Positions 51,296-63,331 of a stretch of 64,000 bases of DNA are shown here, piece by piece (the first letter of the stretch is position 1; each line of letters opens with the position of its first letter). The notes beneath the pieces are model-generated. The model saw only the letters and a list, made by a program, of their open reading frames with translations, was not told the DNA's origin and ran no database searches. The DNA comes from Amoebophrya sp. A120. Taxonomy: Eukaryota; Sar; Dinophyceae; Syndiniales; Amoebophryaceae. The position numbers and the translations under genes were made by a program. Location: assembly GCA_905178155.1 (NCBI GenBank), contig CAJINV010000001.1:9755865-9819864 (forward strand), given 5' to 3'.

Positions 51296-53434
51296 TTACA
51301 ACGCTAATTTCCAGTACTCACGAATGGGACTACAAGCACAGGAATGCACCAACATAAACATCTTTTCGCGATTCAAAGATGTTTCGAATCTGCGCCGCGC
51401 ATCAGAGGACAGTGACTCACTCAGTAATTTTCCAGCGTAGAAAGCGAATACGACATCCTCGGTTTGGTTATCAGTCAAAATTACTTCTTCGGAAAACCGA
51501 AAATCTATGTTCTTCTGACGAAAGGGGAAGTTCATGAGAAATTCCCGAAACGAGGGAAGACCCTCGAAATAGAAAGGAATGCCATTCCGCATAACTAGTT
51601 CATCCACGACAGAAGCTGGCTCGTACTCGGAATGCCCGCAACGCGGAAGCAGTCCGTACTGTAAACGACTAAAATGTAAATGATTCGCGCCTGCGAACGC
51701 AGGACGACAACGCGGGTAGTCGTACGCGACAATCTTGAGTGATGTAACAGCGGAGAAAATATCACAAAAACACGTATGGGGTACGTGGTTCAGCGACATG
51801 TGACGTAAGTTTATTGCATTGTGATTGTGGAACCAAAATCTTGCCGAAAGTCCTCGGTTCCACCAATCGGGATGCGATGATAGCGTCCTATCGATGTGAT
51901 GACTCAAGGGAAGAAACTTGTCCGTGATCACAAAGTGATGCAACTCGAGGTTCAATAGATCGGGCGTCAAAACTTCCTTCCAGATGTCACACATTAGACA
52001 CTGTGCGTCCGTATGACAAGCAAAATCCGCGTTATGCTTTTCCTTTTCAGCGTCGGTATATGGAATGTGGAATGCCATATCCTGGCTCGTACCCGAAGGC
52101 CTCCGATGGTAGACACCTGCAAAGGCACAGGCAAAACTCTTCAGTCGTGGCTTCACCCGCTCCTCCGCTCCGTTTTTCTTGCGTGTGCTGGCAACTGCCG
52201 TCGTGTGGTACCTCTCCATCGTGCGATAGCGCTTGTTTCTCGGGTATCCTCGACGCACAAAGCGCTTCTCGACAGAACTCGGACGCAAAATCCAAGTTTC
52301 GAAATCAGCAGGAACTTCTGCACCCCACCAACTTATTGGGTATCTGCGCAAATTTCGCGTCGCGCCAGGTGAAGGATCAGGCAGCTTAGAAAATTCTTGC
52401 AAGAGGTACAGCACATTCGCCTCGCCGGTAACCAGCTGATGCAACAAGCAGCCGACCTGAATTCCGTCGATGAGTTCTATTCCGACTCTTCCTCCAACGA
52501 AGTGCAGCTTCCGTAGGGGAACACGGATAGGTGGCGGGTCCGGACCCCAGTCAATGTCCAAAGTTGCGAAGGAGACCGGAAGAAAGAGATCCCGCGGCTC
52601 GAAGTCGTCATCCGTTCGCATGCGCATCGCTTTACACACAAGGTGCATCATCTCGACACAATTTGTTGATGCGTTTAACGAATGGTTTGGGTCCTTGTCG
52701 AGCAGCCCTGTCGTCCAATACCGGTGCGGCAGAACAATGTCGTTAGGAACATCAAAACGAAACTCGGTCAGGGTTAAGCCGGGCGTGCGCAAAAACTTGA
52801 CCACCTCGCCGACAAAACTATCAACCCGGACGTGCAGTCTCTTTTCCGCGTGGTCTGCAATGTTGTCCAAAAATGTCTCTCCGTGCTGCAGGACAACACG
52901 TCGAACCCATTGCGTACTCAAGGCTGAGCGCAGCTGGTTTGGAGTCGGCGGCGGACACTGGGACGAGGTGTTCGCGCTTGAACTTGGCTGCAGCTCCCGT
53001 TCCGTCCCACCAGACACTAAACGAAAATCGCCCATCCACTGGGAGAACGGAGGTACACCTCTGTACTGCCACTGTTCTTCGTACGCATCAGTGGAGGTGT
53101 ACTGGATAACAACCGTGACGACGCGTAATTTTCCTTCTTCCACCAGCGCGTCTCGCGTTTTCGACGAACAATTCGACAACGCGTGTACGCCGTGCTGATC
53201 GAGAAACCCCAGGAGGTGAACAACTGCGTTTTCTTCAAACCGCGCTAGAAAGTCTTCGAGCGGAGAAAACTGTTCCTTGGCTGCGCGGCGCCGTCGGAGC
53301 TCCTCCTCGTCGACGGTAGCGTTGATCTCAACCGGGCTCGAGCTCGGGACCTCGCGTTGCAGCTCCACCTCCTCATCGACGGTAGTACCGGCCTCGAGCG
53401 CGCTCCAATCTGGCAGCGCGATGGTCTGTCCCAT
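51296..53434 (-). CDS. large orphan protein, possible F-box
   Basis: Single exon of 712 residues from ATG 53434. A helical segment near residues 63-97 (VVHLLGFLDQHGVHALSNCS followed by SKTRDAL) resembles an F-box (hydrophobic start, LxxLxxVSxxxR-like pattern), but the match is weak. The remainder is globular with many Trp, His and Cys residues (TDAQCLMCDIWKEVL; HNAINLRHMSLNHVPHTCFC). It carries a leucine-rich-like spacing (LNLELHHFVITDKFLPL), as often follows an F-box. Two short acidic repeats (TVDEE) lie at residues 18-45. Ubiquitin-ligase adaptor is a guess. Confidence 0.7.
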   Translation of the reverse strand: MGQTIALPDWSALEAGTTVDEEVELQREVPSSSPVEINATVDEEELRRRRAAKEQFSPLEDFLARFEENAVVHLLGFLDQHGVHALSNCSSKTRDALVEEGKLRVVTVVIQYTSTDAYEEQWQYRGVPPFSQWMGDFRLVSGGTERELQPSSSANTSSQCPPPTPNQLRSALSTQWVRRVVLQHGETFLDNIADHAEKRLHVRVDSFVGEVVKFLRTPGLTLTEFRFDVPNDIVLPHRYWTTGLLDKDPNHSLNASTNCVEMMHLVCKAMRMRTDDDFEPRDLFLPVSFATLDIDWGPDPPPIRVPLRKLHFVGGRVGIELIDGIQVGCLLHQLVTGEANVLYLLQEFSKLPDPSPGATRNLRRYPISWWGAEVPADFETWILRPSSVEKRFVRRGYPRNKRYRTMERYHTTAVASTRKKNGAEERVKPRLKSFACAFAGVYHRRPSGTSQDMAFHIPYTDAEKEKHNADFACHTDAQCLMCDIWKEVLTPDLLNLELHHFVITDKFLPLSHHIDRTLSSHPDWWNRGLSARFWFHNHNAINLRHMSLNHVPHTCFCDIFSAVTSLKIVAYDYPRCRPAFAGANHLHFSRLQYGLLPRCGHSEYEPASVVDELVMRNGIPFYFEGLPSFREFLMNFPFRQKNIDFRFSEEVILTDNQTEDVVFAFYAGKLLSESLSSDARRRFETSLNREKMFMLVHSCACSPIREYWKLAL

Positions 53435-54729
53435 GACTGTGAAGATTCTAAGTCGGTCTATTGTGATGTAAGTAGTAATGGTCTATGTTTCTGGTCAATC
53501 CTTTACACTATGTTATGCTCTACGTTTACGAAAAGGTATTTTCGTTTTCAAGTATAATATACAAAATCGATCTAGAAGAGACTATACTTCCAGGGTGAGG
53601 GAGCGACTTCGGTATGTGAAACTGCAAATAAAACTCAGTAGAATCGATAGCAGAAGGTGAAGGAGCAGCTACGTTTTTTTTATAAACCGCGCAATTTACA
53701 TTTAGCTACGCTTACGCCCCTGTTTGCATCAACTCAAGGCCAAAGGCGATGGCGTAAGATTAGACTGGACCCCATGCCCCCAAAAAAAAGGTAAAACGAG
53801 TAAAACAATAGCACCCGTACCGGTCGGGCAATTACGATTTTTTTCTCTGAGGCAGGCCAGTTGCTGATGAAAAAAACCGACATCGTGATACAAGACACGA
53901 AAGAAAAACAGAACAAAGGCACGAAAAGCGATAACAACGATTTTCGGAAACCGAAGATTGGAAAAAAAGCACAGAGTGTGCGAAACTCACATCTTCATCA
54001 TGGGTTGCGTTGGCATTATGCGCACAAAAAAAGACACAGACAGTTTGAACCAAACTACGGGACCTCGCGACCACCAACGACAAACTTGATGCTTACATGG
54101 CGAGCAAGGGAAAAGATGAGAATCTCGTGAGCAACTCGCACACCGCATTTGGAGAATGGCCATCCACAGTTTAAGTCTGGAGCTGAGTCACGGATAATTG
54201 GGATGCACAAACAAGATTTTTCTCGATACTTATCTCATTGTACATATGCAGTGTACACGTCGGCTTATGCAGCAAGAAAAAAAAAATGGCAGCAAACGTC
54301 GTTGTGCTCTCTCAAATCAGTGATGCTCATCGTACAGTCTAAAAATCTGCTTGAATGTAATACAAACGGTCACTAATTTTCACTTTCTATGTCCTCGTCA
54401 CACAGGGTAAATCTAACTCGATGATAGAAGCAGTCATAATCAAACAAAGCAACTTTTCTGCGAAGGCGTTCTTTGTCGCTCGCTATTGTACACACATTGG
54501 CTCAAAGTCATTGATTTTGCAACTTCTAAACCGTATTCGTAGCTGCTACCTGGACACTCCGAAAAACATGGATGGACTCGGAATCGGATGCAACCCGAAA
54601 TCAAATTTGTAAATTTCTACATCGAATTGCTCACTAGCTAATGTACTTTTTGTTCACGATGACGAAATGTAGTTTATATTTGCATTTCAAAATTGGCATC
54701 ATGTTCATGTACACAGATGTACACGCGCG
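53435..54729. other. intergenic, no gene seen
   Basis: About 1.3 kb, AT-rich with several homopolymer runs. No protein-like frame on either strand. Confidence 0.5.
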
Positions 54730-57700
54730 TCACCCTGCCCTCGGTCGCGCGACACTCTGCGATCGCCACACGTCCGCGCGCTGCGGGACGATTTGTTCCG
54801 TGAAGAAAGGACTTGCGGTGCAGTTGCTGCGGAACAGTGGCAAAAGCGGGTACACATTTTTCGCAATGGCTTCCGTTGTGGAACTGCAACACAAGCAGAA
54901 GGCACTGCCCCACCCGGCCTTGGACAATTTGCAGTTGCAGAAGGAACAGATCTTGTTCTTGATTTCTAAACTGCGCTCCTCCACGTCCGGCACCACTAGT
55001 TCCGGGGCGGCCGCCTTGAAGCTGCTATTCCCGCTAGGGACCGTTGGGCGCCGCGCGTTGTTGACTGGGTCGGGATTCAACCGTGCGTCGGCCATCGGCG
55101 GGTCGACCCAGTTGAATAAGTTCAACTTCGCGGCAGAAGATTGCGCACGGGTTACCTCGTAAGCGAAATTCGTACAGACAATGCGAGGCGATGTAATGTT
55201 AGTGCTGCCCATGCGGACGTAAATCTACACGTACAGTCATTACAGACACAGATACAGTGTCTGTGTCATTGGAGAATAAAGGCCATCCCACGATCTAACC
55301 CAAAAGTAAGAGTTCCCATACCTTATTCATCGAGTGCAATTTCTCCTTGTCTGTTGCCCACTTTCGGAATTCCAAGTCTCGCCTGAAGTACTTGTCCGTG
55401 ATTTTCCTCTGCGACCTTGACCATTTTTTCGGCGTGTAGAAATTCTCTCCAGTACCGTCCTCCTCGGAGTTGTCCATCAATGGCTCTACTTCGCTGGGCT
55501 CGGAATCCGACGACGCGGGCTCGAACGCAGGAGACACAATTTCCGACGTGAGCTGCTTGATGTTGGCGGGCGTGAGTTCTTGCGCTTTCTTCGCCACGGT
55601 TCTTTTCAAGTGCGTCAGGAACAGGAGAAATTTCATGTAGGTCATACCGCCCGTCAGGATTGGGTGCCCGCTGTAGATCAAAGACGCGAAAACCGGCTTC
55701 AAAATCGACTCGATAAAGGCAGCAAGGAAGAAGTTCGTTTTCCGGTCCGGCCGGACTTCGTCTATGCTGATAGACCGGCTGTCGTCGTCGTCTAGATTGG
55801 TGAACAATCGCTCGGCGATTTTCTTTTCCTGTGTGTACCGCAGGCGGGTCATCAAAATGTCCTCAAACTCCTCGTAGCTGAAGGTCCGGCCGTTGTCCGT
55901 TCTGCACTGCTGCCCCCCGCCGAGCTGCACCGCGACGTTCCGCGCCTCGGCCCAGTTTGTGAAGGACCGGCCCTGGTTCCTTCCGCACATGAAGTTCCAG
56001 GCCCGGGACAGTGTGATGAACCGTTTTTTCAGAAAGGAGCGGAAAACTTCCGGATCGGTCTTGTCGAGCAGCGGCTGGCCACTCGTGCCGATAAGGGTGT
56101 TGGGTGCGGCTGGCGGTGGATTGCTGGTGTCATTCGTGGATGATGAAAAGGTGTTTGTGCCGTAAAAACTCATGTCTGGCGGGTCCTCGTACGCCTCGTC
56201 GTCGGAGCTGCTTTCCAAATCGCTGTCGGGCTGGTGCATGCTGTGGCCGCGCGACCCGATGGACTGCCGGAAGCTGCTCCGAGCGTGCTGCACGTGCCCG
56301 ATGGTTTTCACCAAGCTGCCGATGCTCATGCGCTGCGACGAAAGATCCACACTCTGGCGCCGTCCAGCAGCAACTGAACGACTCTGCTCGACCGCTGCCG
56401 CCGCACCGGGACCACCGATGCTGCCGCGCTTCTGCTGCGGGGAAAAAACGTCGCCGGTGGAACCCCGACGGCCACCGGGACTGGCCGACGGCATCGCGCC
56501 GGTCGACGCTCGCCGTTTCGTCGCTTTGTCCTTGCTCGGTGGACCGCTTGAACCTGAAAACGGAAAAGAAACACGTGGCTTCGCAAAATCAGCATCAAAA
56601 GCTTGTGTCGATGCGGCGAAGAAAATGGATTCATCAACCTCGCCTATTGACATACTTACGCATTCACATACTTCGAAGAAATCAGATCTACCATGCTTGC
56701 TTCCCTTCCGGTCAGCGAAGAATGTCGGATTTCGCACCTTGAAATCCCGAATCAGGGGGTCCATAACCGCACAAAAAGTGGTTTTCTCGAGAAATTCGGT
56801 AATGTGACCGTCGGGCATGACGGGCACCGCTGGCTCCTGCTTCGACGGCCTTCTGCCGCTTTGACTCGTGGGTCCGCGGCTGACGTTCGCAATCGGCGGG
56901 GACGCGTTGGCTCCGTGATCCTTGAGCAACGCGCTGTCTACCGCGACGGACGCTCGCCTTTTCGGTCGTGTTGGCGATGGTGTGGAGTCTAGGGCCGCCG
57001 TACTGCCGTCCCGGGACACCAGACTGCTAGTTCCGCCCTCCTTGCTACTGGGCCGACTCGCCCGCCTTTCCGCGGTACTAGGTTGGAGAATCATGCCCTT
57101 TTCGAAAATCGTCCCCGGTGGCCCCATTTCCCGGTTCACCTTGAAGGACACCAACGATTTCCAAAACACGACGACTTTCTTCGCTGAAATTTTCGGCTCC
57201 AGTACCGGGTTCGCCACGACCGCCTCAAATTTCTCGAAATCGACCAAAGTCGTGCGATTGCCGAAGAACGCCGTCCACAGCGCGTCGCCGGTGAACCGGT
57301 CGAGCTTCTGGCTGTTGGCGCTCCACTCAACGAAGTTGGTCAGCTTGTTGGGGATCGCCTCTGGCGTTATCGGTGGCGTCGCCTTCAGCTGCCGCGTTAC
57401 TTCGTTCCGCGGGCTTTCCGGCTCCTCGGCGCACTCGGAATTCTTGTACGCGGACTCAAACGCATGTAAGGAGCCAAACGCAGGCACGAGTTCGAAGTCT
57501 TCGCACATGCGGAGGAAACTCTCCAGCGTCACTCCCTCGTCCGCATTCTCGCGGTAGGCTTCGAACAAGATTTGGAACAGCTCCTGATAGGCGCAGACCA
57601 AATGGATGATTTCGGGTTCCAAGAAGCAGTTGCGTACGCGTCGGTTCCGCCACATACTCTTCTTGTTTTCCTCCAGTGCAAGGTTTAATTTCTGCTCGTG

Positions 57701-60700
57701 GTCTTGTCTACTCGGCGAAACCACGCGACCACCCTTGCTGTAGTCCGTTCCGCGCAGCAACATCTGCAGTCCGTCATCCCGCACAACCTCGTCGAGAAAG
57801 AAAATCTTCGAAATCAAATTGTTGCTCGGAAGTTTGTCCTCGACATTCAGCAACCTTGGTCCGGACGCGGGCAAGACCCCTACTGTACTCGAGACGCTCT
57901 GCGACAAATTCAAGCTCGTCGCGGTGGAGTGGGAAGTTGGCGGCCGCTCGTTGTTGGTCGCGATCGAGTTCGTTCTTTGTGCCAGACTGCTGTTCCGTCG
58001 GCTGCGCTCCTCATCACTGCTGCCCTCCTCTTCTTCCAAATCGAAAAACGAACTCTGCAAGTCCGATCGCGTCGGGTAGAACTGCCTTGCCACATGAATG
58101 GCCGCACGCGCAAACTCCTTGAAGTGCAGCACCTGCGGCCCGGACAGCGACAAACCGCTCATCTTCAGGTCGTCGTCGCTGGCGTCGGACTCCATTTCGA
58201 TCGGAAAATGCTGCGGTGTCTTGCCCTCCAGCAGCATGTTCAGTTTCGCGATCTCTTCTGCCAAAGCATCGCTTCCGTTATTCTGGAGCGCTGCTTGCAA
58301 TTGCTTCTTTTGGTACTCCAGCTTTTTTCGTTCCTGCTTCATTTCCCGCTCCAGCGCCTTCCTTTTTCGCTTCTCTTGGATCGCGCGCTTTTTCTTGTAG
58401 AACAACCGCATGTAGATGTTCGACGGCCGCGGGTTCTTGTCCGCGGCCCGCTCCTGCACTTGCTGGCCCCCCTTCAGTCGCTCGTGGACTTGCTGCCCGC
58501 CTTCGGCTTTCCTCAACAGTTCCGCAGCGACATCCACGGCGCTCATGGATTTCTGCTTCGAAATCGGCCGGTTCGGCGGGTCCTTTGACTCGCCGTGGTT
58601 TAGAAGCGTCGGGAGATACGAACCCGAACCAGCTGTCGCGGAAGATTTTTGCTTGCCCATCAGTACCGACGCAGACTTGACCATCAGTTCCGAGGCGGAA
58701 CTCCGCTTGTTCACGGCCGCGGCCCCGAAGGATTTCATTTTCCCCATTACGCCTTCTCTATCTTTTCCTGGCGACAGCGACAAGTCTTCCAGTTTCCAAC
58801 TGTCTTTAGAGCTAGCTTTGGCCAGCGACTTCTCCGGACTGTTGAAACCGGCGATTTTCGAGGTTTTTCTGGTTTGTCGCGACTTGTTCGTGCGGTCGTC
58901 CGTCAGCTTCTGCAAAATGCCGCCAGCATTTCGCCCCACACTGTTTTCCCGCTTGCTGTCCTCCTCTTCCTCGCCGGAGTGCACGTGCTGCTCCTCATGC
59001 GGCACGTGCTCGATCAATTTCAGACTCGTCGCCTCGAGCTGCAACGTGTGTTGCCGCACTGGGGTTGCGTACTGGTCAAACACCTGCAGAACCCAGTGGA
59101 ACGGGGCCCACACCGGGTGCACAAGTCCGCAGTCCACGCAGAACCGGGCCCACAAGCTGCGCGTCAGGTACATCTCCCAGCAGCTGTAGCCGCGGCCGAC
59201 GGAGTAGGAGTACAGAGCCATGATTTTCCGCAACAGCATGAGTTCCCGCTCGCGCAACACCACTTTGTTCAGACCGTCGTAACTCGCTCGATCGGCGCAC
59301 ATCATCCGCCCCTCGGCGGGCGGCTCCAGCGTCGGTAGCTCTGCCGCGCGCCTCGCGGTGGAGAAACGGAGACAGCTGGGCACAAACGCCTTCTCAGCCG
59401 CCTCCTGCTGCAAAGAGTGCGCTTGCTGCAGAGTCCTCCCCCGCGCGCCGGGTTTGGGGCTGGCAGCGCCGATGCCCGTTTGGCAGACCTCGCGGAGCAA
59501 GTACTCGATTTGCTGGAAGACGGGCGTCGCGGACACGTGCGTCTCGTGCCCCGTTTGCGCGTTGATCAAGCTGCCCTTCGCCGCTTTGGCGTGCCGCAGC
59601 TGGGATAACAACGAAAACTTCTTCGGCGCTTCGTTCTTGATCGCGGTCTTGTCGGCGTAGTCGCGATCCGGCAGAAAGGAAAGCGATAAGTCCTTGTGCA
59701 TCTTCCGTCCCTCCGGGGAAAACCACGGCGTGATTTGCCCTCGTGCATTTATCTGCTCGCGGTTCACGCTCTCGCCGTACAGCTGCGCGGCGGGTAAATC
59801 TTTGCTGCTCTTGCGAAAATTCGGCATCGTGGACGGCGGCGATCCAGGAATGATATCGTAATCCGCTACGCGCTGGAACACCGACACAGCTGTGGTGCAG
59901 GTGGTGGATGTAGATGTCGTTGAGATATTTTTCATTCACAAAGCAATAACAGAGCGCGATTTTCTAAATTTCTACAGGCGACTAGGCGGTGGACAGAGAG
60001 GATGGATTCTGACATGTATTGCGGACAGAACTTTGTGTACATTCACGTTGAAATACGATGCCAAAGTGCAATCGCGCCCAATAAAAGCGGTTTTACAAGT
60101 TTGTGTTTTGCTCTCACTTGAGTCCTTTGAAGTCTCTTTTGAGCATATTTGAATACACTTTGAAATTGACAGTAGAACTTGCCAGTTTGCTTTGCTGGTC
60201 CACACGATGATGATTTTCAACAAAATAATCTCGGCAAAAGAACAAAAAATGCACGAAATTTTTACTAATGTCTAACCGCTTACACTGCGCCATATTATCC
60301 ACTCGTCTCCTCGTTTTCCGTTCCTGTGCCGTGGACACCATGGTCTTCGCCTCGCGCTCCTGGCGTTTCTCTTCCAGGCCTTGCAGGATGTTTTGCCGCT
60401 TGTCGGGCGAGACGTACGATGGAAATCCGGCCCGGTTGTTGGTCGGGAACATGCCCATGGAGCGATAGCCCGGGCTCTGCAGCAGCATGGATTCACCCCC
60501 ACGACGGGAGGGTGACAGGGCCGGGGAGTACAGGGTCCGCTTTTTTTCGATCTTCTTGTACGGAGTCATCTCATCGTCCGCGTACGCGATCGGTGAGAGA
60601 CGCAGTGATTTCGCCGGCGAGGCAGAATTCGGCGTAAAGAATTGCGCCGATGTTTTCGCCCGCCCACTTACGGGACTGCCGGAAGCGATGGACTTGATCT

Positions 60701-61682
60701 GCGATAGCAAAAAAGCATCGTCCTTCCAGTACTTGCCCTGATGGGGTACTACGGAGACGTTGTTCGACGAATGCAGGTCTGTCGTCTCGGTCAGGCTCGT
60801 AGTTGCGTCTGTGAACAGGTCGGACGATGCAGTGTATTGCATGCGGGTATTCGCGGGGACGGTGCTGTGCTTTCCAATGCTCAAGTTTGGCGGCGCGATT
60901 TTTTTACTATTTCCGGAACCAGCTTCGCTTTTGTGCTTCTGCAGCGGATTATTGTCGCCTTTTTTTCCCGAAGAAGACAAGAATTTCTCCTTTTTCGAAC
61001 GCTCCGCGTTTGTGGTGGAGAGCAGCAGCGTGCCAACCCGATCCGCCTCTTCCTCGTCGACGACAACCACTTCCCGCCCGTTCTCGCCCGGGATCCGGCG
61101 GAACATGGGGCTCTTCAGCACATCCTCCACGACCGCGTGAATCATGATCTGCGGCGGTCGTTTTTGCTTTCGCGAAACTTCGTTCCCTTCCGCATCCACC
61201 TGCACTTCCGCGATCATGGCGTCGCTGCTGCTCCCGCTGTCCTGCTGCAGTTGCAAGCCTGCCCCGTTTTTGTTGGCTGCATGGCCCCCGCCTCCGTCGG
61301 AGTCGTTGTCGTCAAAAAAACGGTCATTGTTGTCCCCGAGAGGGGACCCGATGTCCGCCTCAAACGAATTTTTTCGTAGAATCAACGGTCGGTCTTCGCG
61401 AATCACGCTGTGAGATGACGACGTCCCGCCGACGTGCAGCGATCGCATCTTCTCAGGCGACCCGCCTGCAACATCGCGACCAAGACCGGAGTTGGAGCCC
61501 CAGCTCTCTTCAAGCTTTTCGTACAAATCCTTCTGCAGCATGCGCTCCATGCTAACCGATGGACCAACGCGGGGAAGTGTGCCGACGCGCAGTTCGTCTG
61601 CGCCGAGAACGCCGCGAAACACTGAAGACCCATCGGCTTCGTCAGTATTGCCGGGCACCTGGGTTGCGTTTTGCTTTTCCAT
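54730..61682 (-). CDS. 2130-residue EF-hand protein, three exons
   Basis: I assemble exons 61682-60284, 59889-55322 and 55155-54730. Frames join exactly across GTAAGC..CACAG (394 nt) and GTATGG..TACGAG (166 nt). Frames beyond each donor quickly become intron-like. An EF-hand loop, NLDDDDSRSISIDEV, lies near residue 1830, preceded by FSYEEFEDIL. Other features are Ser/Pro/Arg-rich low complexity in exon 1 with SP motifs (phosphosites likely), a basic coiled coil (KRKALEREMKQERKKLEYQK, about residue 1000) and a Trp/Cys-rich domain near residue 700. The last exon carries a paired-cysteine motif, CSFCNCKL..FCLCCS. A calcium-responsive scaffold is plausible. If intron 1 is wrong, these are two genes split near 60000. 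Confidence 0.65.
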
Positions 61683-63331
61683 ACCGAAAAGGAAAAATCA
61701 ACAAACTAAAACTTTTTGGATCTCGAATATCTATCATGATCACAAGCAAGATATCTATCGTGATGCTAGAACACCAATAACTAGAGTCTTGTCATCAGAC
61801 CTGATTAACGCCACCACTGGCAATCTCGATAGTTTTGTTGGGCGTCGGTATGTCCAGTGACGCTAGCGATGAGGCACGAGACGACCCGCGCCGCCCCTTG
61901 GATCCACCACGACCGCGACTTGCCATCTCACGTAAGAAGCAGGGCAACCCAGCTCAAACACATGAATCTTCAAGCCGAGGATTAGAGTGCTGCTTGATTC
62001 ATATTTCGCGAAGCGCCGCTCTGCAATGTGGCTCCTATGTACTTAAACTTATTCGCTCATCCAAGCCTGTCAATGTGTCTCCTCTGCCCACAACGCGAAG
62101 GCCTACTCTGGGGGAAGCAGGACTTCTTTTCCAAAACAAAGGTTGCGCCGAGTACTCGAAAGAAAACCAGACGAGGACAGAACAATCAGCGCAAAGCCAA
62201 TGCTGCGAGGGTGGCAGAGCTGGCGTCTACGTCTGCGAGTTCGAAAAGTTACACAAGCACCAACAATGTCTAATGCGTCGCTTCCACTGCGGGGGGGCTT
62301 CCACTGCCTGCACTGGCCGCGTGTCCGCTCCGCTCTCTTCCGGCCTCTCGCCCTCGCGCAGGTATTTTCATTGGAACCACGTGGCCCAGGCCTGTGCCTT
62401 TTCCCTGTCGGCGCGGAAGACCCCCCCAAGGACCTGCGGCGGCGCCGCGTCTGGTCGCCGCCGCGGTGGCTACCTCCCATCCCCCCGCGCCAGGTAGCGC
62501 CAGGGGCTTGAGGCGTTTCCCCTGTGGTCGGCTATGTATCGCCGCCACGAATCGCCTTCGATTTTGCGGCGCAGGACACGCGCCGCCGCCGGGTTGGTTT
62601 TTCTATTAGAATACTCATGACACGAGCGCGCTTCTTCGCGTTCGAGCTGGCACGGAACAAGTGAACTCACAAAACCGATTGCCCTCGGAAGGACGAGAAG
62701 CGCCTTTCCACAGAAGGTTACAACAGATATTCTCAAAAAGGGGGTCGCTTTTCGTTTCGAAGTAGTAGACAAATTCGTTTCTGCTTTCAACTGTGTTCTC
62801 AAGGCTACAGAGTCAAGTGGAGTGACATTGCAAAGAAATACTGTTAGTTTTAGTTCGTTCCCGATCAACATAGTGTGCTAGTCCTTAAGTGTAAAAGGCT
62901 TTCAAAACTTGAAATCACCTAAGAACTTATAGGGTGCAATCAATAGAGATTCAGTTCTTCCATCTTACTTGGGCTTCCATTTAGAGTATATTGTCAAAAG
63001 TCCCAGATTCTCCAACCTCGCACAAGAAGCCACTAAAAGGGCGCATGCTATTAGTTTGCACGGCCATTTCTTCTCGACTTATATCCGTCACTCTCGGATA
63101 TGCCGCTGAAGAGGTGTCAATGGAGGCTTCAAGACGCCGCTGCTGTATGCAGAGGGTACATGTACAAAACGAGAAACTATAGAAAAGTTTCAGGTAGGGA
63201 GTACTGTTATTGTTAGTGCAGGGCTTCTTGTAGTTGCCTAGTAAGTAAAGAAGTAGACTACATTCATTTTCATTTTGTCGAAAAGCAACTGCTCCAAATC
63301 CAAATGTTCACTTGTACATTTCGACGCTACG
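61683..63331. other. gene-free stretch with GC-rich remnant
   Basis: No intact gene. A sharply GC-rich patch at about 62265-62600 holds decayed coding sequence on the minus strand. The rest is AT-rich. Confidence 0.5.
62265..62610 (-). pseudogene. decayed GC-rich ORF, maybe retroelement
   Basis: Reading the minus strand from about 62608, one frame stays protein-like through two stops (TAG at 62472, TGA at 62370). It reads RVLRRKIEGDSWRRYIADH, then PWRYLARG, then after the first stop VLGGVFRADREKAQAWATWF. The order (basic helix with SWRxxI, PW, then a DxxKAxxxAxWF helix) resembles the linker between endonuclease and reverse transcriptase of LINE-type elements. Codons are GC-ending, unlike neighbours. 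No catalytic motif is present, so the assignment is tentative. Confidence 0.4.

Noticed and set aside
59890-59938. Start MKNISTTSTSTT as the N-terminus of a separate EF-hand gene
   Set aside because: The codons are low complexity and sit directly after a TGA. They fit better as the end of an intron whose CACAG acceptor at 59890 joins in phase to the upstream exon. Kept as the alternative model.
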